Part shown: piece by piece, positions 27,878 through 35,750 of the stretch | How positions within the stretch are numbered: the stretch's first letter is position 1 | How the letters are laid out: every line of letters starts with the position of its first letter | Origin: Ktedonobacteraceae bacterium | Lineage (GTDB): Bacteria; Chloroflexota; Ktedonobacteria; Ktedonobacterales; Ktedonobacteraceae | Length of the DNA: 64,000 nucleotides | Reading direction: 5' to 3' | Assembly (NCBI GenBank): GCA_035653615.1 | Contig: DASRBN010000037.1 | Span: 187,736-251,735, forward strand | Notes under the pieces: generated by a model | Told to the model about the DNA's origin: nothing | Databases searched by the model: none | What the model saw: the letters and a program-made list of their open reading frames with translations, nothing else | Position numbers and translations under genes: made by a program

Positions 27878-29713
27878 TTACTTTTCCCAGTTAAAGGCCA
27901 GCAGCGTAGTGGAAGTATTGGGGCTGCTAGTAGCAGGTGTTACAGTATCATTGCCGGTCGTCCAGGTCGCTGTATTGCCGTTGACCGCAACGAAATTGGC
28001 CCCGTTCAGCGCCTGTCCGACTATCACATCGGACGATGTTTGCACATCATACATCTTATAGCCATCGTTATCCTGCCATAAGACGAAATTATTGCCCGCC
28101 TGCAATGTAGAAGATTGCCCGGCCGTACCTAATGATACCGGTATGTTTGCGGAAACGCCATCCAGCGGAATCATCAACACTGTACCCTGTACAAAGCTAT
28201 CCAGGGGTTCAGCGTAAACACTGGTATCGATCTTTGGCACCGCGGCAAGATTGAGAGGAGTCGCTGTTATGGGAGCGACTTGCCCTGGATTCGTCACGCT
28301 GGCAGTATTCAGCAGGAATAAGGTGTTATCTACCACTTGCGGACTGAAAGATAGGCCATCTGAACGGTAGAGGCCTACGGTCGGCACAGTATTTTCCCCT
28401 ACTCTGCCCGGAGATCGCGGTTGAGTATCCAGCGCTTGCTGTATCCAGATATTACTATGCAGATTGCCGTCCTCAGAAAGCCATTCCTCAGACCAGAAAA
28501 TTTGACTGCCATCGCTATTCGCCGTTGGTGAGGTAAGTATTTCACCGGCAGGCGCTGTTGCAATTACTTGCATGGAAGCCGTGACATCATTCGCGTCCAA
28601 CTCGAAGCGCAGGAGATGGGATGTACCGGCGTTATCGATCATTGCCACGAGCAAACTGTTCTGAATGAACCACACACCCTGCACCGGCGAGGAAGCCAGT
28701 AGAGGAGCTGCACTACGATTGAACACACCTTTTATCAAGGACGCAGGTGAGGCGGAATTGCCTGTACTCCCCTGGGATGAAGGAACTGGCCCGCTGGATT
28801 TTACTTTTGCCGTAATGTTCTGCGGAGTAAGAGCAAGATAGTGCAGGCTCCAGGCATGGAGATTGCGGGAAAGACTCGCGTTGGGTAGATGCCCCTTGAA
28901 AGCCGATTTGAGATCATCATATTGCAGCCAGACCAGCCAATCATTATTGGCCCCCAACACTATCAGCGGATTTGTACTCGCATTCGCGAGCAGATTCGTA
29001 CTCTGCATCGTCGTGCGATCTAACTTTTCCAGCATCCACTCATTCGTTGCATCATTACTATACGCCGTGTAGTAGATGTCGTTGCCAACAGCTGTTGCGC
29101 TGACGACATTCTGATAAACGGTGCTGGTCGTGTATCTAAGAGTCGTGAGTTCACTTTGCTGGACGATACTCTGGCTGGACTTGCTGCCAACGGTATTGAC
29201 GGTAGTGGCTACCTGAGAATTACTATGGGCCAGCAGGAGCAGCGAGGTTATACCGCCCATCATGAAAAGCATCAGAAACATGGCGGCAATGCCCAGGACC
29301 GCGAACTGGTTCACCCGCATATGACGAGGCCTGCTTTTCGCGCGAATAATCGGCAGCGGGCCTGTTTCTGCGCTCGAAAATGCGCTGATAGATTCTGGAA
29401 CGCGAGAAGCTCGGGATTGTTCTTGAAGATAAGGTCTCAGAAATTCAGGGGCGGGGATTGTTCCAGGCGCGGACCGTTGCATATACCGCAGTTGCTCTTT
29501 TGCTAGTGCGCGCATGATGTTGCCATGCATCTCAGGCGGCGTCTCTATCACCGGCAAAGAACGCACTTGCTCGCCGACGAAACTGAAGCGAGCAAGCGCC
29601 TCGCGGCAGGATGCGCAGTATTCCAGATGCACATCCAATTCAAGAGTATCTACATCCTCTTTTTTTAAGTCACGATACGCGGCAAGCATTGCCTGCGCCT
29701 GAATACAGTTCAC
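27878..29713 (-). CDS. Membrane-anchored anti-sigma factor with large sensor domain
   Basis: GTG start at 29713 overlaps the sigma-factor stop by 4 nt. Residues 1-45 form a zinc-finger anti-sigma domain (Cys3, then HLEYCASCREAL with His and two Cys). A membrane helix sits at about 140-163 (AVLGIAAMFLMLFMMGGIT). The C-terminal 440 residues are outside the membrane and carry repeated beta-blade-like segments with 'W(L/M)' and 'D/N-G' turns, as in WD40/TolB-type propellers. The layout fits control of the partner sigma factor by an envelope signal. Confidence 0.82.
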   Translation of the reverse strand: MNCIQAQAMLAAYRDLKKEDVDTLELDVHLEYCASCREALARFSFVGEQVRSLPVIETPPEMHGNIMRALAKEQLRYMQRSAPGTIPAPEFLRPYLQEQSRASRVPESISAFSSAETGPLPIIRAKSRPRHMRVNQFAVLGIAAMFLMLFMMGGITSLLLLAHSNSQVATTVNTVGSKSSQSIVQQSELTTLRYTTSTVYQNVVSATAVGNDIYYTAYSNDATNEWMLEKLDRTTMQSTNLLANASTNPLIVLGANNDWLVWLQYDDLKSAFKGHLPNASLSRNLHAWSLHYLALTPQNITAKVKSSGPVPSSQGSTGNSASPASLIKGVFNRSAAPLLASSPVQGVWFIQNSLLVAMIDNAGTSHLLRFELDANDVTASMQVIATAPAGEILTSPTANSDGSQIFWSEEWLSEDGNLHSNIWIQQALDTQPRSPGRVGENTVPTVGLYRSDGLSFSPQVVDNTLFLLNTASVTNPGQVAPITATPLNLAAVPKIDTSVYAEPLDSFVQGTVLMIPLDGVSANIPVSLGTAGQSSTLQAGNNFVLWQDNDGYKMYDVQTSSDVIVGQALNGANFVAVNGNTATWTTGNDTVTPATSSPNTSTTLLAFNWEK

Positions 29714-30540
29714 TCGTCACCCACCTCTTGTTGATGTAACGTAATAAAGCGTTCCCGTGCCCGCATTAAGCGCATTTTTACGGCTGAGGCGCTGATGCCC
29801 AGCACCTCCGCGATCTCCGCACAAGACAATCCATCATGTTCGTAGAGCCAGAGGCAGACGGCATATTTAGGTGGCAATTGCTTAAAGATGCGTTCGACGA
29901 TTTCGCGGTCCGCGACGCGATTCTCAAATCGCCCGCCATCGTAGCCTCCACGCTCATAGAATGAACTGATGGAGTTGCTGCGAGCCTCACCCGCGCCATC
30001 CTCGTTGTTGCTGGTGAAACTCTCCGACGCGACGCCTCCAGAGTCGGAGAGGACGCCTGCGCCGATGCCACGGTCTTCGTTGAACAATGAGAGTGGTAAC
30101 CAGGAGATCAGACGCCGCCGGCGCAACGTATCTGTCGTTGTGTTGGCCGCGATGCGATACAGCCAGGCCGATAATGCCCCTGGCTGCACCACCGTTCCTC
30201 CCAGCAGTGCCTTATATGCCTTTACAAACACGTCCTGTGCAAGATCATACGCCTGTTCGCGATTGCCGATCAGATGGTAGATGAAATTTGTGATAGGCCC
30301 TTGAAAACGAAGGAAAATCGCCTCAAAGTCTGCTACATCTACTCGCTGCGCCTGTTCCTGCGGTACTGCTACAGACTGCGCCTCCAGCGAGTCGGTTGCT
30401 CGCTCATCCCCGCTAACTGACACTTCCGCCGGCCCATTCTCCTCGTCCTGCAAAGGGACGGTAGGACGAGCCTGAGGTTCATCATTCAGCAGTGAACGCA
30501 ATCTGCTATTCGAGTTGTAGAGACGGATAGAAGTGTCCAT
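29710..30540 (-). CDS. ECF-type RNA polymerase sigma factor
   Basis: 276 residues, longer than typical ECF factors because of an N-terminal 70-residue low-complexity extension and an insert between the two domains (about 165-210). Region 2: FEAIFLRFQGPITNFIYHLI, EQAYDLAQDVFVKAYKAL, LSAWLYRIAANTTTDTLRRRR. Region 4: LPPKYAVCLWLYEHDGLSCA followed by EIAEVLGISASAVKMRLMRA. Partner anti-sigma gene overlaps by 4 nt downstream, so they are co-translated and probably autoregulated. Confidence 0.92.
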   Translation of the reverse strand: MDTSIRLYNSNSRLRSLLNDEPQARPTVPLQDEENGPAEVSVSGDERATDSLEAQSVAVPQEQAQRVDVADFEAIFLRFQGPITNFIYHLIGNREQAYDLAQDVFVKAYKALLGGTVVQPGALSAWLYRIAANTTTDTLRRRRLISWLPLSLFNEDRGIGAGVLSDSGGVASESFTSNNEDGAGEARSNSISSFYERGGYDGGRFENRVADREIVERIFKQLPPKYAVCLWLYEHDGLSCAEIAEVLGISASAVKMRLMRARERFITLHQQEVGDE

Positions 30541-30677
30541 TGGTTACATCAACCTTATCTGCTTTTCATAGATGAGTCAAAGAATAAACATTCCTCGTAC
30601 AAGGATATTTTCAATAATATTTCCTTATGTAGCATAACATATTTGTACAGCAAATACTGTGGTATAGCCGACATTTG

Positions 30678-31871
30678 TCAGGAGTATTTACCTACTTCCG
30701 TTAAACCACTCCCCGTAAAGAAAAGGACGGTTTCATTCCCAGGTTCTAAAAAGTGCGCGGCAATCAGTCTGTGGTAGGCCGCGATAGTCGCGGCGGCCTC
30801 GAGTGAGATTAATATACCTTCGCGTCGAGCGGCATAGCGCGCCATCTCCATCATAGATTCATCGCTGACCGCGATTGCCGTTCCACCACTTTCACGTACC
30901 GCTGAAAGAATCAAGCGATCCCCGATAGCCGAAGGCACGCGCAGACCTGCCGCCTGTGTCTGCGCCTCATCTGCTGGCCATGCACCGGCTTCATCCTGGC
31001 CATTCTGGAAAGCGCGCACCAGTGGAGCGCACCCCTCTGCCTGCACAATAATCATCTTCGGCATGCGCGCTTCTTTCAACCAGCCCAGGGTACGCAATTC
31101 GGCAAACGCTTTCCACATGCCGACGATACCCGTGCCACCGCCCGCCGGGTAGATGATTGCCTCGGGCAATCGCCAACCAAGCTGCTCCGCCAGTTCCAGC
31201 CCCATGGTTTTCTTCCCCTCGGCACGATAGGGCTCTCGCAGCGTCGCGACGTTAAACCAGCCGCGTTGCCGTGCAACTTCGGCAGCAAGACGACCCGCGT
31301 CACTGATCAGACCAGGTATAAGCTGTACCTCGGCACCATACAGGCTTGCCTGCTCTATACACGATTCGGGAGCATCTTCTGGTGCAGTCACATATGCCGG
31401 AAGACCACCACGCGCTGCATACGCGGCCATCGCGGCCCCAGCATTTCCAGCGGTCGGTGTTACCACGCCGCTCACTCCCAATTCAAGAGCACGTGAAACA
31501 GCGGCAGACATACCCCGTGCCTTAAAACTCCCTGTTGGATTCTGTCCCTCATCCTTGATCAGGATGCGAGCTTCCCGCTCTATACCTTCCGGCGCCAGTC
31601 GAGGAGCCTTCAGTAGCGGCGTCATTCCCTCGCCCAATGTTAAGACATGCCGCTCTTCACGCACCGGCAACAGCTCATGGTAGCGCCACATTGTCGCATC
31701 GCGTGATGCTATTTCGACGGGCGAGAGGTCACGCTCGACAGCCGCCAGGTCATAGCGTGCCAGCAGTGGCCGCGCGCAACAGGGACTCACAGTATGTAGC
31801 TGGTCCGCATTGTATTCAAGATGACACAGGCTGCACTCTAAATGAGTGAGATAGCTGAAACGGGAGTTCAT
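30678..31871 (-). CDS. thrC: Threonine synthase (PLP-dependent)
   Basis: 397 residues. Converts O-phosphohomoserine to threonine. The N-terminus carries a zinc-ribbon-like Cys set (CSLCHLEYNADQLHTVSPCC). The PLP lysine lies in NPTGSFKARG, and TPTAGNAGAAMAAYAA and the glycine loop YPAGGGTGIVGMWKAF bind the phosphate. The ribbon-bearing class is common in Gram-positive bacteria and archaea. The fold is shared with other PLP lyases such as cysteate synthase, so substrate is probable rather than certain. Monocistronic; divergent from holB. Confidence 0.85.
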   Translation of the reverse strand: MNSRFSYLTHLECSLCHLEYNADQLHTVSPCCARPLLARYDLAAVERDLSPVEIASRDATMWRYHELLPVREERHVLTLGEGMTPLLKAPRLAPEGIEREARILIKDEGQNPTGSFKARGMSAAVSRALELGVSGVVTPTAGNAGAAMAAYAARGGLPAYVTAPEDAPESCIEQASLYGAEVQLIPGLISDAGRLAAEVARQRGWFNVATLREPYRAEGKKTMGLELAEQLGWRLPEAIIYPAGGGTGIVGMWKAFAELRTLGWLKEARMPKMIIVQAEGCAPLVRAFQNGQDEAGAWPADEAQTQAAGLRVPSAIGDRLILSAVRESGGTAIAVSDESMMEMARYAARREGILISLEAAATIAAYHRLIAAHFLEPGNETVLFFTGSGLTEVGKYS

Positions 31872-31913
31872 ATAGATAGTATATCATCGTTGTAGGGGGC
31901 ATTCAAAACTCTT

Positions 31914-31937
31914 GTAGGGGCGCACCCTTGTGGTCAC
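31914..31937 (+). repeat. Dispersed repeat family C
   Basis: GTAGGGGCGCACCCTTGTGG followed by TCAC, a near copy of 18142-18167, in the divergent gap upstream of holB. Confidence 0.55.
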
Positions 31938-32011
31938 CTTCAAGCTGCTTATGGGTAATCAACGGCTTCACCAGTCTTGCCATTACAGCCTGTTTCTGCT
32001 ACCATGACGCT

Positions 32012-33043
32012 ATGAATGAAGCAGCACAGCCGCCAGCATCATCCGATTGGAATATCGTCGGCCACGAGCATTCCATCAACACCCTGCGCCGCACGTTGGC
32101 CGCGCAGCGGGTGCGTCATGCCTATCTGTTTACCGGTCCCGAACATATCGGCAAAACACTGCTCGCGTGTCGATTCGCCCAGACGCTCTTATGCACTGGC
32201 GGGCCTGATCCCACTATTGCGCCGCAAAATCCCTGCAACACTTGCCTTTCCTGTCGCAAGGTCATGCACGGCAACCATCCCGACGTACACTACATCTCGC
32301 GGCCGCCGGGCAGACAATTCATCCTCATTGAGCAGGTACGCGCGTTGCAAAGCGATTCGGCTCGCAGGACATTAGAGGGACGGCGCAACATCTTTATCAT
32401 TGAAGGCATGCACGAAATGAATCTAGATGCCGCCAACTGCCTCTTGAAAACCCTCGAAGAGCCTGAACCCGATGTCGTCCTGTTGCTCACCGCGCCAGAT
32501 CCCGGCCTGTTACTCCCAACCATCCTCTCGCGGGTGCAGCAAGTTCCCATGCATTTGCTGACCACCTCGCAGATCAAAACCGCTTTAGAGCAACAATGGC
32601 AGGTCGAATCGGATGAAGCCACTTTAATCGCAGCCCTCGCTGCCGGGCGCATGGGATGGGCGATACAGGCGATAGAAGATGAAGACATGCTGGCGGAACG
32701 TAAGACGCAGCTGGATACCCTGGCAACACTGCCTACTTTAAGCAAGGTGAAACGTTTTGACCTGGCCCAGCGCCTCAGCGCCGACAGCGACAAGCTGCGT
32801 GGTATACTTGAGTTGTGGTTGCTGTGGTGGCGTGATATGGTATTAGCGGCGAACAATAGCCTTGACCTGGTCGTCAACATAGATATGCGTAACCAGCTAC
32901 AGAAGCAGGCCGCGAAAATTGGCGCATCCGAGGCTCAACGCATGGTGCGCGCTATCCTGCGTACCGCCGAGGCGCTCGATCAAAACGTCAATGCCCGTGT
33001 CGCACTCGAAGTGTTGATGCTGGATATACCCACTATCAGATAG
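32012..33043 (+). CDS. holB: DNA polymerase III delta' subunit (clamp loader)
   Basis: 343 residues from ATG 32012; a longer frame begins at 31928 but would include repeat-derived sequence. Part of the clamp loader that places the beta clamp on primed DNA. Visible: IVGHEHSINTLRRTLAAQR, P-loop-like GPEHIGKTLLA, a Cys4 zinc module (CNTCLSCRKVMHGNH preceded by LLC), FIIEGMHEMNLDAANCLLKT and LEEPEPDVVLLLTA. The P-loop reads GPEHIGKT, as expected for a delta' that retains the general shape; the SRC motif reads ILSRVQQ. Confidence 0.9.
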   Translation: MNEAAQPPASSDWNIVGHEHSINTLRRTLAAQRVRHAYLFTGPEHIGKTLLACRFAQTLLCTGGPDPTIAPQNPCNTCLSCRKVMHGNHPDVHYISRPPGRQFILIEQVRALQSDSARRTLEGRRNIFIIEGMHEMNLDAANCLLKTLEEPEPDVVLLLTAPDPGLLLPTILSRVQQVPMHLLTTSQIKTALEQQWQVESDEATLIAALAAGRMGWAIQAIEDEDMLAERKTQLDTLATLPTLSKVKRFDLAQRLSADSDKLRGILELWLLWWRDMVLAANNSLDLVVNIDMRNQLQKQAAKIGASEAQRMVRAILRTAEALDQNVNARVALEVLMLDIPTIR

Positions 33044-33064
33044 AATCGGAAGGGAGACCTCAAG

Positions 33065-33277
33065 ATGGCTGTACGAACCTTTACAGCGGTTATTCACAAA
33101 GAGGGGGACATATATGTTGCAGAATGTCCAGAAGTGGGAACTGTTAGTCAAGGATATTCTATTGAAGAGGCTGTCGCTAATCTAAAGGAAGCTACCGAAC
33201 TCTACCTGCAAGAGGCATCATTGCCTGATACTGGTCGACCACTAATAACGACTTTCGAGGCGACATATGCCGCCTAA
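33065..33277 (+). CDS. hicB: HicB-family antitoxin, orphaned
   Basis: 70 residues: FTAVIHKEGDIYVAECPEVG, then SIEEAVANLKEATELYLQE, the HicB-like partial RNase H fold. There is no C-terminal DNA-binding domain, as in short HicB forms. In an intact system HicB neutralises the mRNA interferase HicA. Here the overlapping hicA frame is broken (see the next entry), so this copy is probably a leftover or acts on a HicA encoded elsewhere. Located 21 nt after holB. Confidence 0.85.
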   Translation: MAVRTFTAVIHKEGDIYVAECPEVGTVSQGYSIEEAVANLKEATELYLQEASLPDTGRPLITTFEATYAA

Positions 33278-33320
33278 ATTACCTGTAATCTCAGGTAGGG
33301 AGACGATTCGAGAGTGTTGA
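33267..33320 (+). pseudogene. hicA: hicA toxin remnant
   Basis: Overlapping the hicB end, an ATG frame reads MPPKLPVISGRETIREC and then stops. This is the well-known HicA N-terminus (M-P-x-K-L-P-x-x-S-G-x-E-x-I), but the rest, including the G-S-H-x catalytic histidine segment, is missing. The following 50 bp are AT-rich and non-coding. Confidence 0.8.
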
Positions 33321-33371
33321 AGAATTTTTAGAGTATTTATAACTGTTGATCTTTGATCAAAGGAGTTCTCG

Positions 33372-34169
33372 ATGCGAACCGATTTCCAGGAACTGCTCAT
33401 TCAGCAGGATGGCGGCGTCCTCACCATTACCATGAATCGACCGCAGGTACTCAACGCCTTCGATGAAATCATGCTGGCCGAATTGACCGAAGCTATCGAA
33501 GCTGCCGCACAGGACGAAAACGTGCGCTGCGTCGTTCTCACCGGCGCGGGTAGAGCATTCGGCTCGGGGCAAGACCTGAGAAGTCTCACTGAACGGCGTT
33601 CCGGCGATGAATCGATGAAGGTCAGCGAACACCTGCAAAAATATCATCGCGTCGTCCTCGCCATACGCAGTATGCCCAAGCCCGTCATCGCCGCCGTCCA
33701 GGGAGTCGCCGCCGGTATATCCTGCAATATCGCGCTTGCCTGCGACCTGCGTATCGCCGCCGACAACGCCCGTTTTATCGAAGCTTTCGCTCGCATTGCC
33801 CTTGTTCCTGATGGCGGCGGCGCATTTTTCCTGACGCGCCTGGTCGGAACCGGTAAGGCCATGGAGATGTCAATGCTGGCCGACGAGGTGAGCGGCCCGG
33901 AGGCCGAGCGCATTGGCCTGGTCAATAAATGCGTCCCACTGGCGGAGTTCGAAGAGGCCACCAAAGCGCTTGCTCAACGCCTGGCAAATGGGCCAACCAC
34001 TGCTTACGGCTTGATTAAAAAACTTATCTATACGTCGGCAGAAGTTGACCTGCAAACATCGCTCAAGCTCGAAGGTGAGCTACAGGATATCGCCTTCGAA
34101 ACGCAGGATCACCGCAATGCCGTGCAAGCCTTCCTGCAAAAACGCAAGCCAGAATATACCGGGAGGTAG
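33372..34169 (+). CDS. Enoyl-CoA hydratase/isomerase family protein
   Basis: 265 residues, crotonase fold: LTITMNRPQVLNAFDEIMLAEL, VRCVVLTGAGRAFGSGQDLRSL (oxyanion-hole strand), PVIAAVQGVAAGISCNIALAC (second oxyanion glycine) and FARIALVPDGGGAFFLTRLVG. One of the two catalytic Glu positions of true hydratases reads IALVPD, with Asp in the place favoured by PaaG-type isomerases. So ring 1,2-epoxyphenylacetyl-CoA isomerase or a related activity is possible. Ends 5 nt before the next gene. Confidence 0.88.
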   Translation: MRTDFQELLIQQDGGVLTITMNRPQVLNAFDEIMLAELTEAIEAAAQDENVRCVVLTGAGRAFGSGQDLRSLTERRSGDESMKVSEHLQKYHRVVLAIRSMPKPVIAAVQGVAAGISCNIALACDLRIAADNARFIEAFARIALVPDGGGAFFLTRLVGTGKAMEMSMLADEVSGPEAERIGLVNKCVPLAEFEEATKALAQRLANGPTTAYGLIKKLIYTSAEVDLQTSLKLEGELQDIAFETQDHRNAVQAFLQKRKPEYTGR

Positions 34170-34174
34170 GACGG

Positions 34175-35083
34175 GTGCGCATCGACACCCTGACCTACAA
34201 TAACATACATACTCAGGGAGCGCGGCGACGAGACTGGCTGCGGCAGCACAGTCCGCAACATCTCGAACAATCCGCCGCGCTCATGCTTCACGCGCTTCAA
34301 TTGCGTCCACCCGGCACCTCTCCCAGTACGCTTGTCCTGGGGGCCGGAGCCTGCACAGAGGTTCCCCTGGCCGATCTGGCCCGTAACTCCGATGAAGTTG
34401 TGCTCGCTGATCTCGATCTTGCGTCCATGCAGCAAGCCAGGGATGACCTATCATCCCCCCTATTACACAGGCGCGTTCGCCTGCTGCAATGCGATATCAG
34501 CGGCGGTGTGAGCGACAACCTGGATCGTTTGATCAAACAGCAGCCCTGGGAGAAATTTGTATCGCAAGGCGCGAAGGCCGTTTTCGATGTTGCTGCTCAA
34601 TGCCTGGATCAGTGCCCCATCCCCGATCCACCGGAGATCACCGGCCTGGGTGCGGGCGAATTTGGCATAGTAATCAGCTCGCTCATCCTGACGCAACTTT
34701 TCAGCTATCCGCTCCTCGATATGCTTGACCACATACAACGCCTTGCTCCAACCATCCTGGAGGAACAGGAGCGCCACCGCCGCTACCAGGACGTGGCCCA
34801 ATCTTTTCGCGTGCGAGTCATCCAGGCGCACCTGCACCTGGTGCGCGAATTGCTGGATACCGGTGGCCTTGCCTGCCTGCTCACTGATATACGCGGCTTC
34901 GTATTTGAACGCGACATTGAGCATCGTCGCACCATCCCTCTCGTTCCCCGTGCTCTCCCAGACCTGGTGTGCGAAAACTTCTCGGTGCTGCAAGAGGCGC
35001 ATTGGCAATGGGTGAGCGACCTGCCGGAAAAGGGCAAGTTGGGGCGCGGGTATGAGGTGGTAGGATATGTTTTAAACTCGTAA
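34175..35083 (+). CDS. SAM-dependent methyltransferase-like protein
   Basis: 302 residues; GTG start 34175 with GGGAGG 10 nt upstream. A Rossmann motif I is visible (TLVLGAGACTEVPLADLA), then EVVLADLDLASMQQARDDL, where the acidic residue would bind the SAM ribose. The segment GEFGIVISSLILTQLF is in the place of motif IV. No substrate-recognition domain is known to me. It directly follows the enoyl-CoA hydratase gene (5 nt), so both are probably one transcript. Confidence 0.6.
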   Translation: MRIDTLTYNNIHTQGARRRDWLRQHSPQHLEQSAALMLHALQLRPPGTSPSTLVLGAGACTEVPLADLARNSDEVVLADLDLASMQQARDDLSSPLLHRRVRLLQCDISGGVSDNLDRLIKQQPWEKFVSQGAKAVFDVAAQCLDQCPIPDPPEITGLGAGEFGIVISSLILTQLFSYPLLDMLDHIQRLAPTILEEQERHRRYQDVAQSFRVRVIQAHLHLVRELLDTGGLACLLTDIRGFVFERDIEHRRTIPLVPRALPDLVCENFSVLQEAHWQWVSDLPEKGKLGRGYEVVGYVLNS

Positions 35084-35156
35084 CTGTAATTATTTCGCCA
35101 TATTTCTTTTCTGGTGATTTTCTATTCCAGGACAAAGAGAGGCTACTTTCTCAGGT

Positions 35157-35195
35157 GGGCGCGAGATTCTGAGCGCAGCGAAGAATCTCGCGCCC
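35157..35195. repeat. Inverted repeat containing family B core
   Basis: GGGCGCGAGATTCT and its exact complement AGAATCTCGCGCCC around an 11-nt loop holding GAGCGCAGCGA, the family B core. Lies after the methyltransferase gene and may end its mRNA. Confidence 0.7.
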
Positions 35196-35223
35196 AGCCT
35201 CTACAATCGCCAGTTCTTTTTCC

Positions 35224-35252
35224 TTGACAACTCTCTTTCCACAACATATACT
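35224..35252 (+). promoter_or_regulatory. Sigma-70-type promoter of the alaS T-box leader
   Basis: TTGACA at 35224-35229, 17-nt spacer, TATACT at 35247-35252. The predicted transcript starts just before T-box stem I. Confidence 0.8.
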
Positions 35253-35261
35253 TGACATATC

Positions 35262-35675
35262 GCATACTAGCAGTCGCTGCGAGGGACGAATACACGTTGG
35301 TGAAAGTGACAGCGAACCGGGGATGGTGAAAGCCCGGCAGCTTGCACCTCGTGGAAAGCCACCCTCTGATCCAGTGTACAGAGTCCACCGGATCGCGGCG
35401 CGGAACGAACGCTACTCGACATAATAATGAAAAATAGGTAGCCAGTAATTCTTGCCGGAAGCCCTCCGTTATCACAGGGCAGGGCATCGAACATGCCTCA
35501 TTTTTGCCAGGAAGCCTTGTAGAAAACAAACTGGCAGAATGCATATGTTCCGTGCCTGTTAGAGTGGGAAACATGCGCTTATTCGCTTGAAGGCGCATTT
35601 CCAAACAGGGTGGTACCACGGGCTATATACGCAAAGATCAGGCCCGCCCCGACAGTAGTTCGGGGCGGGCTTTTT
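35262..35675 (+). promoter_or_regulatory. T-box leader (alanine-tRNA sensing)
   Basis: Stem I features: GTGACAGCGAACCGGGGATG, then GTGAAAGCCCGG distal-loop-like segments. A likely specifier loop GAACGCTAC puts GCT, an alanine codon, at 35411-35413. The hallmark T-box AGGGTGGTACCACGGG is at 35607-35622; its TGGT can pair with the ACCA end of a tRNA with discriminator A, as tRNA-Ala has. The leader ends in an intrinsic terminator. Uncharged tRNA-Ala should stabilise the antiterminator and turn on alaS. Confidence 0.9.
35642..35675 (+). terminator. T-box-controlled intrinsic terminator
   Basis: GCCCGCCCCGA and its complement around a short loop (CAGTAGT), followed by TTTTTG. Competes with the T-box antiterminator upstream of alaS. 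Confidence 0.9.
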
Positions 35676-35750
35676 GTTTGTATGAGGCCTGCAACGCTCG
35701 TGCCGTCATAGCGACGAAGAAGACTCTCAGACAAAAAGGAGTGGAAAGAC

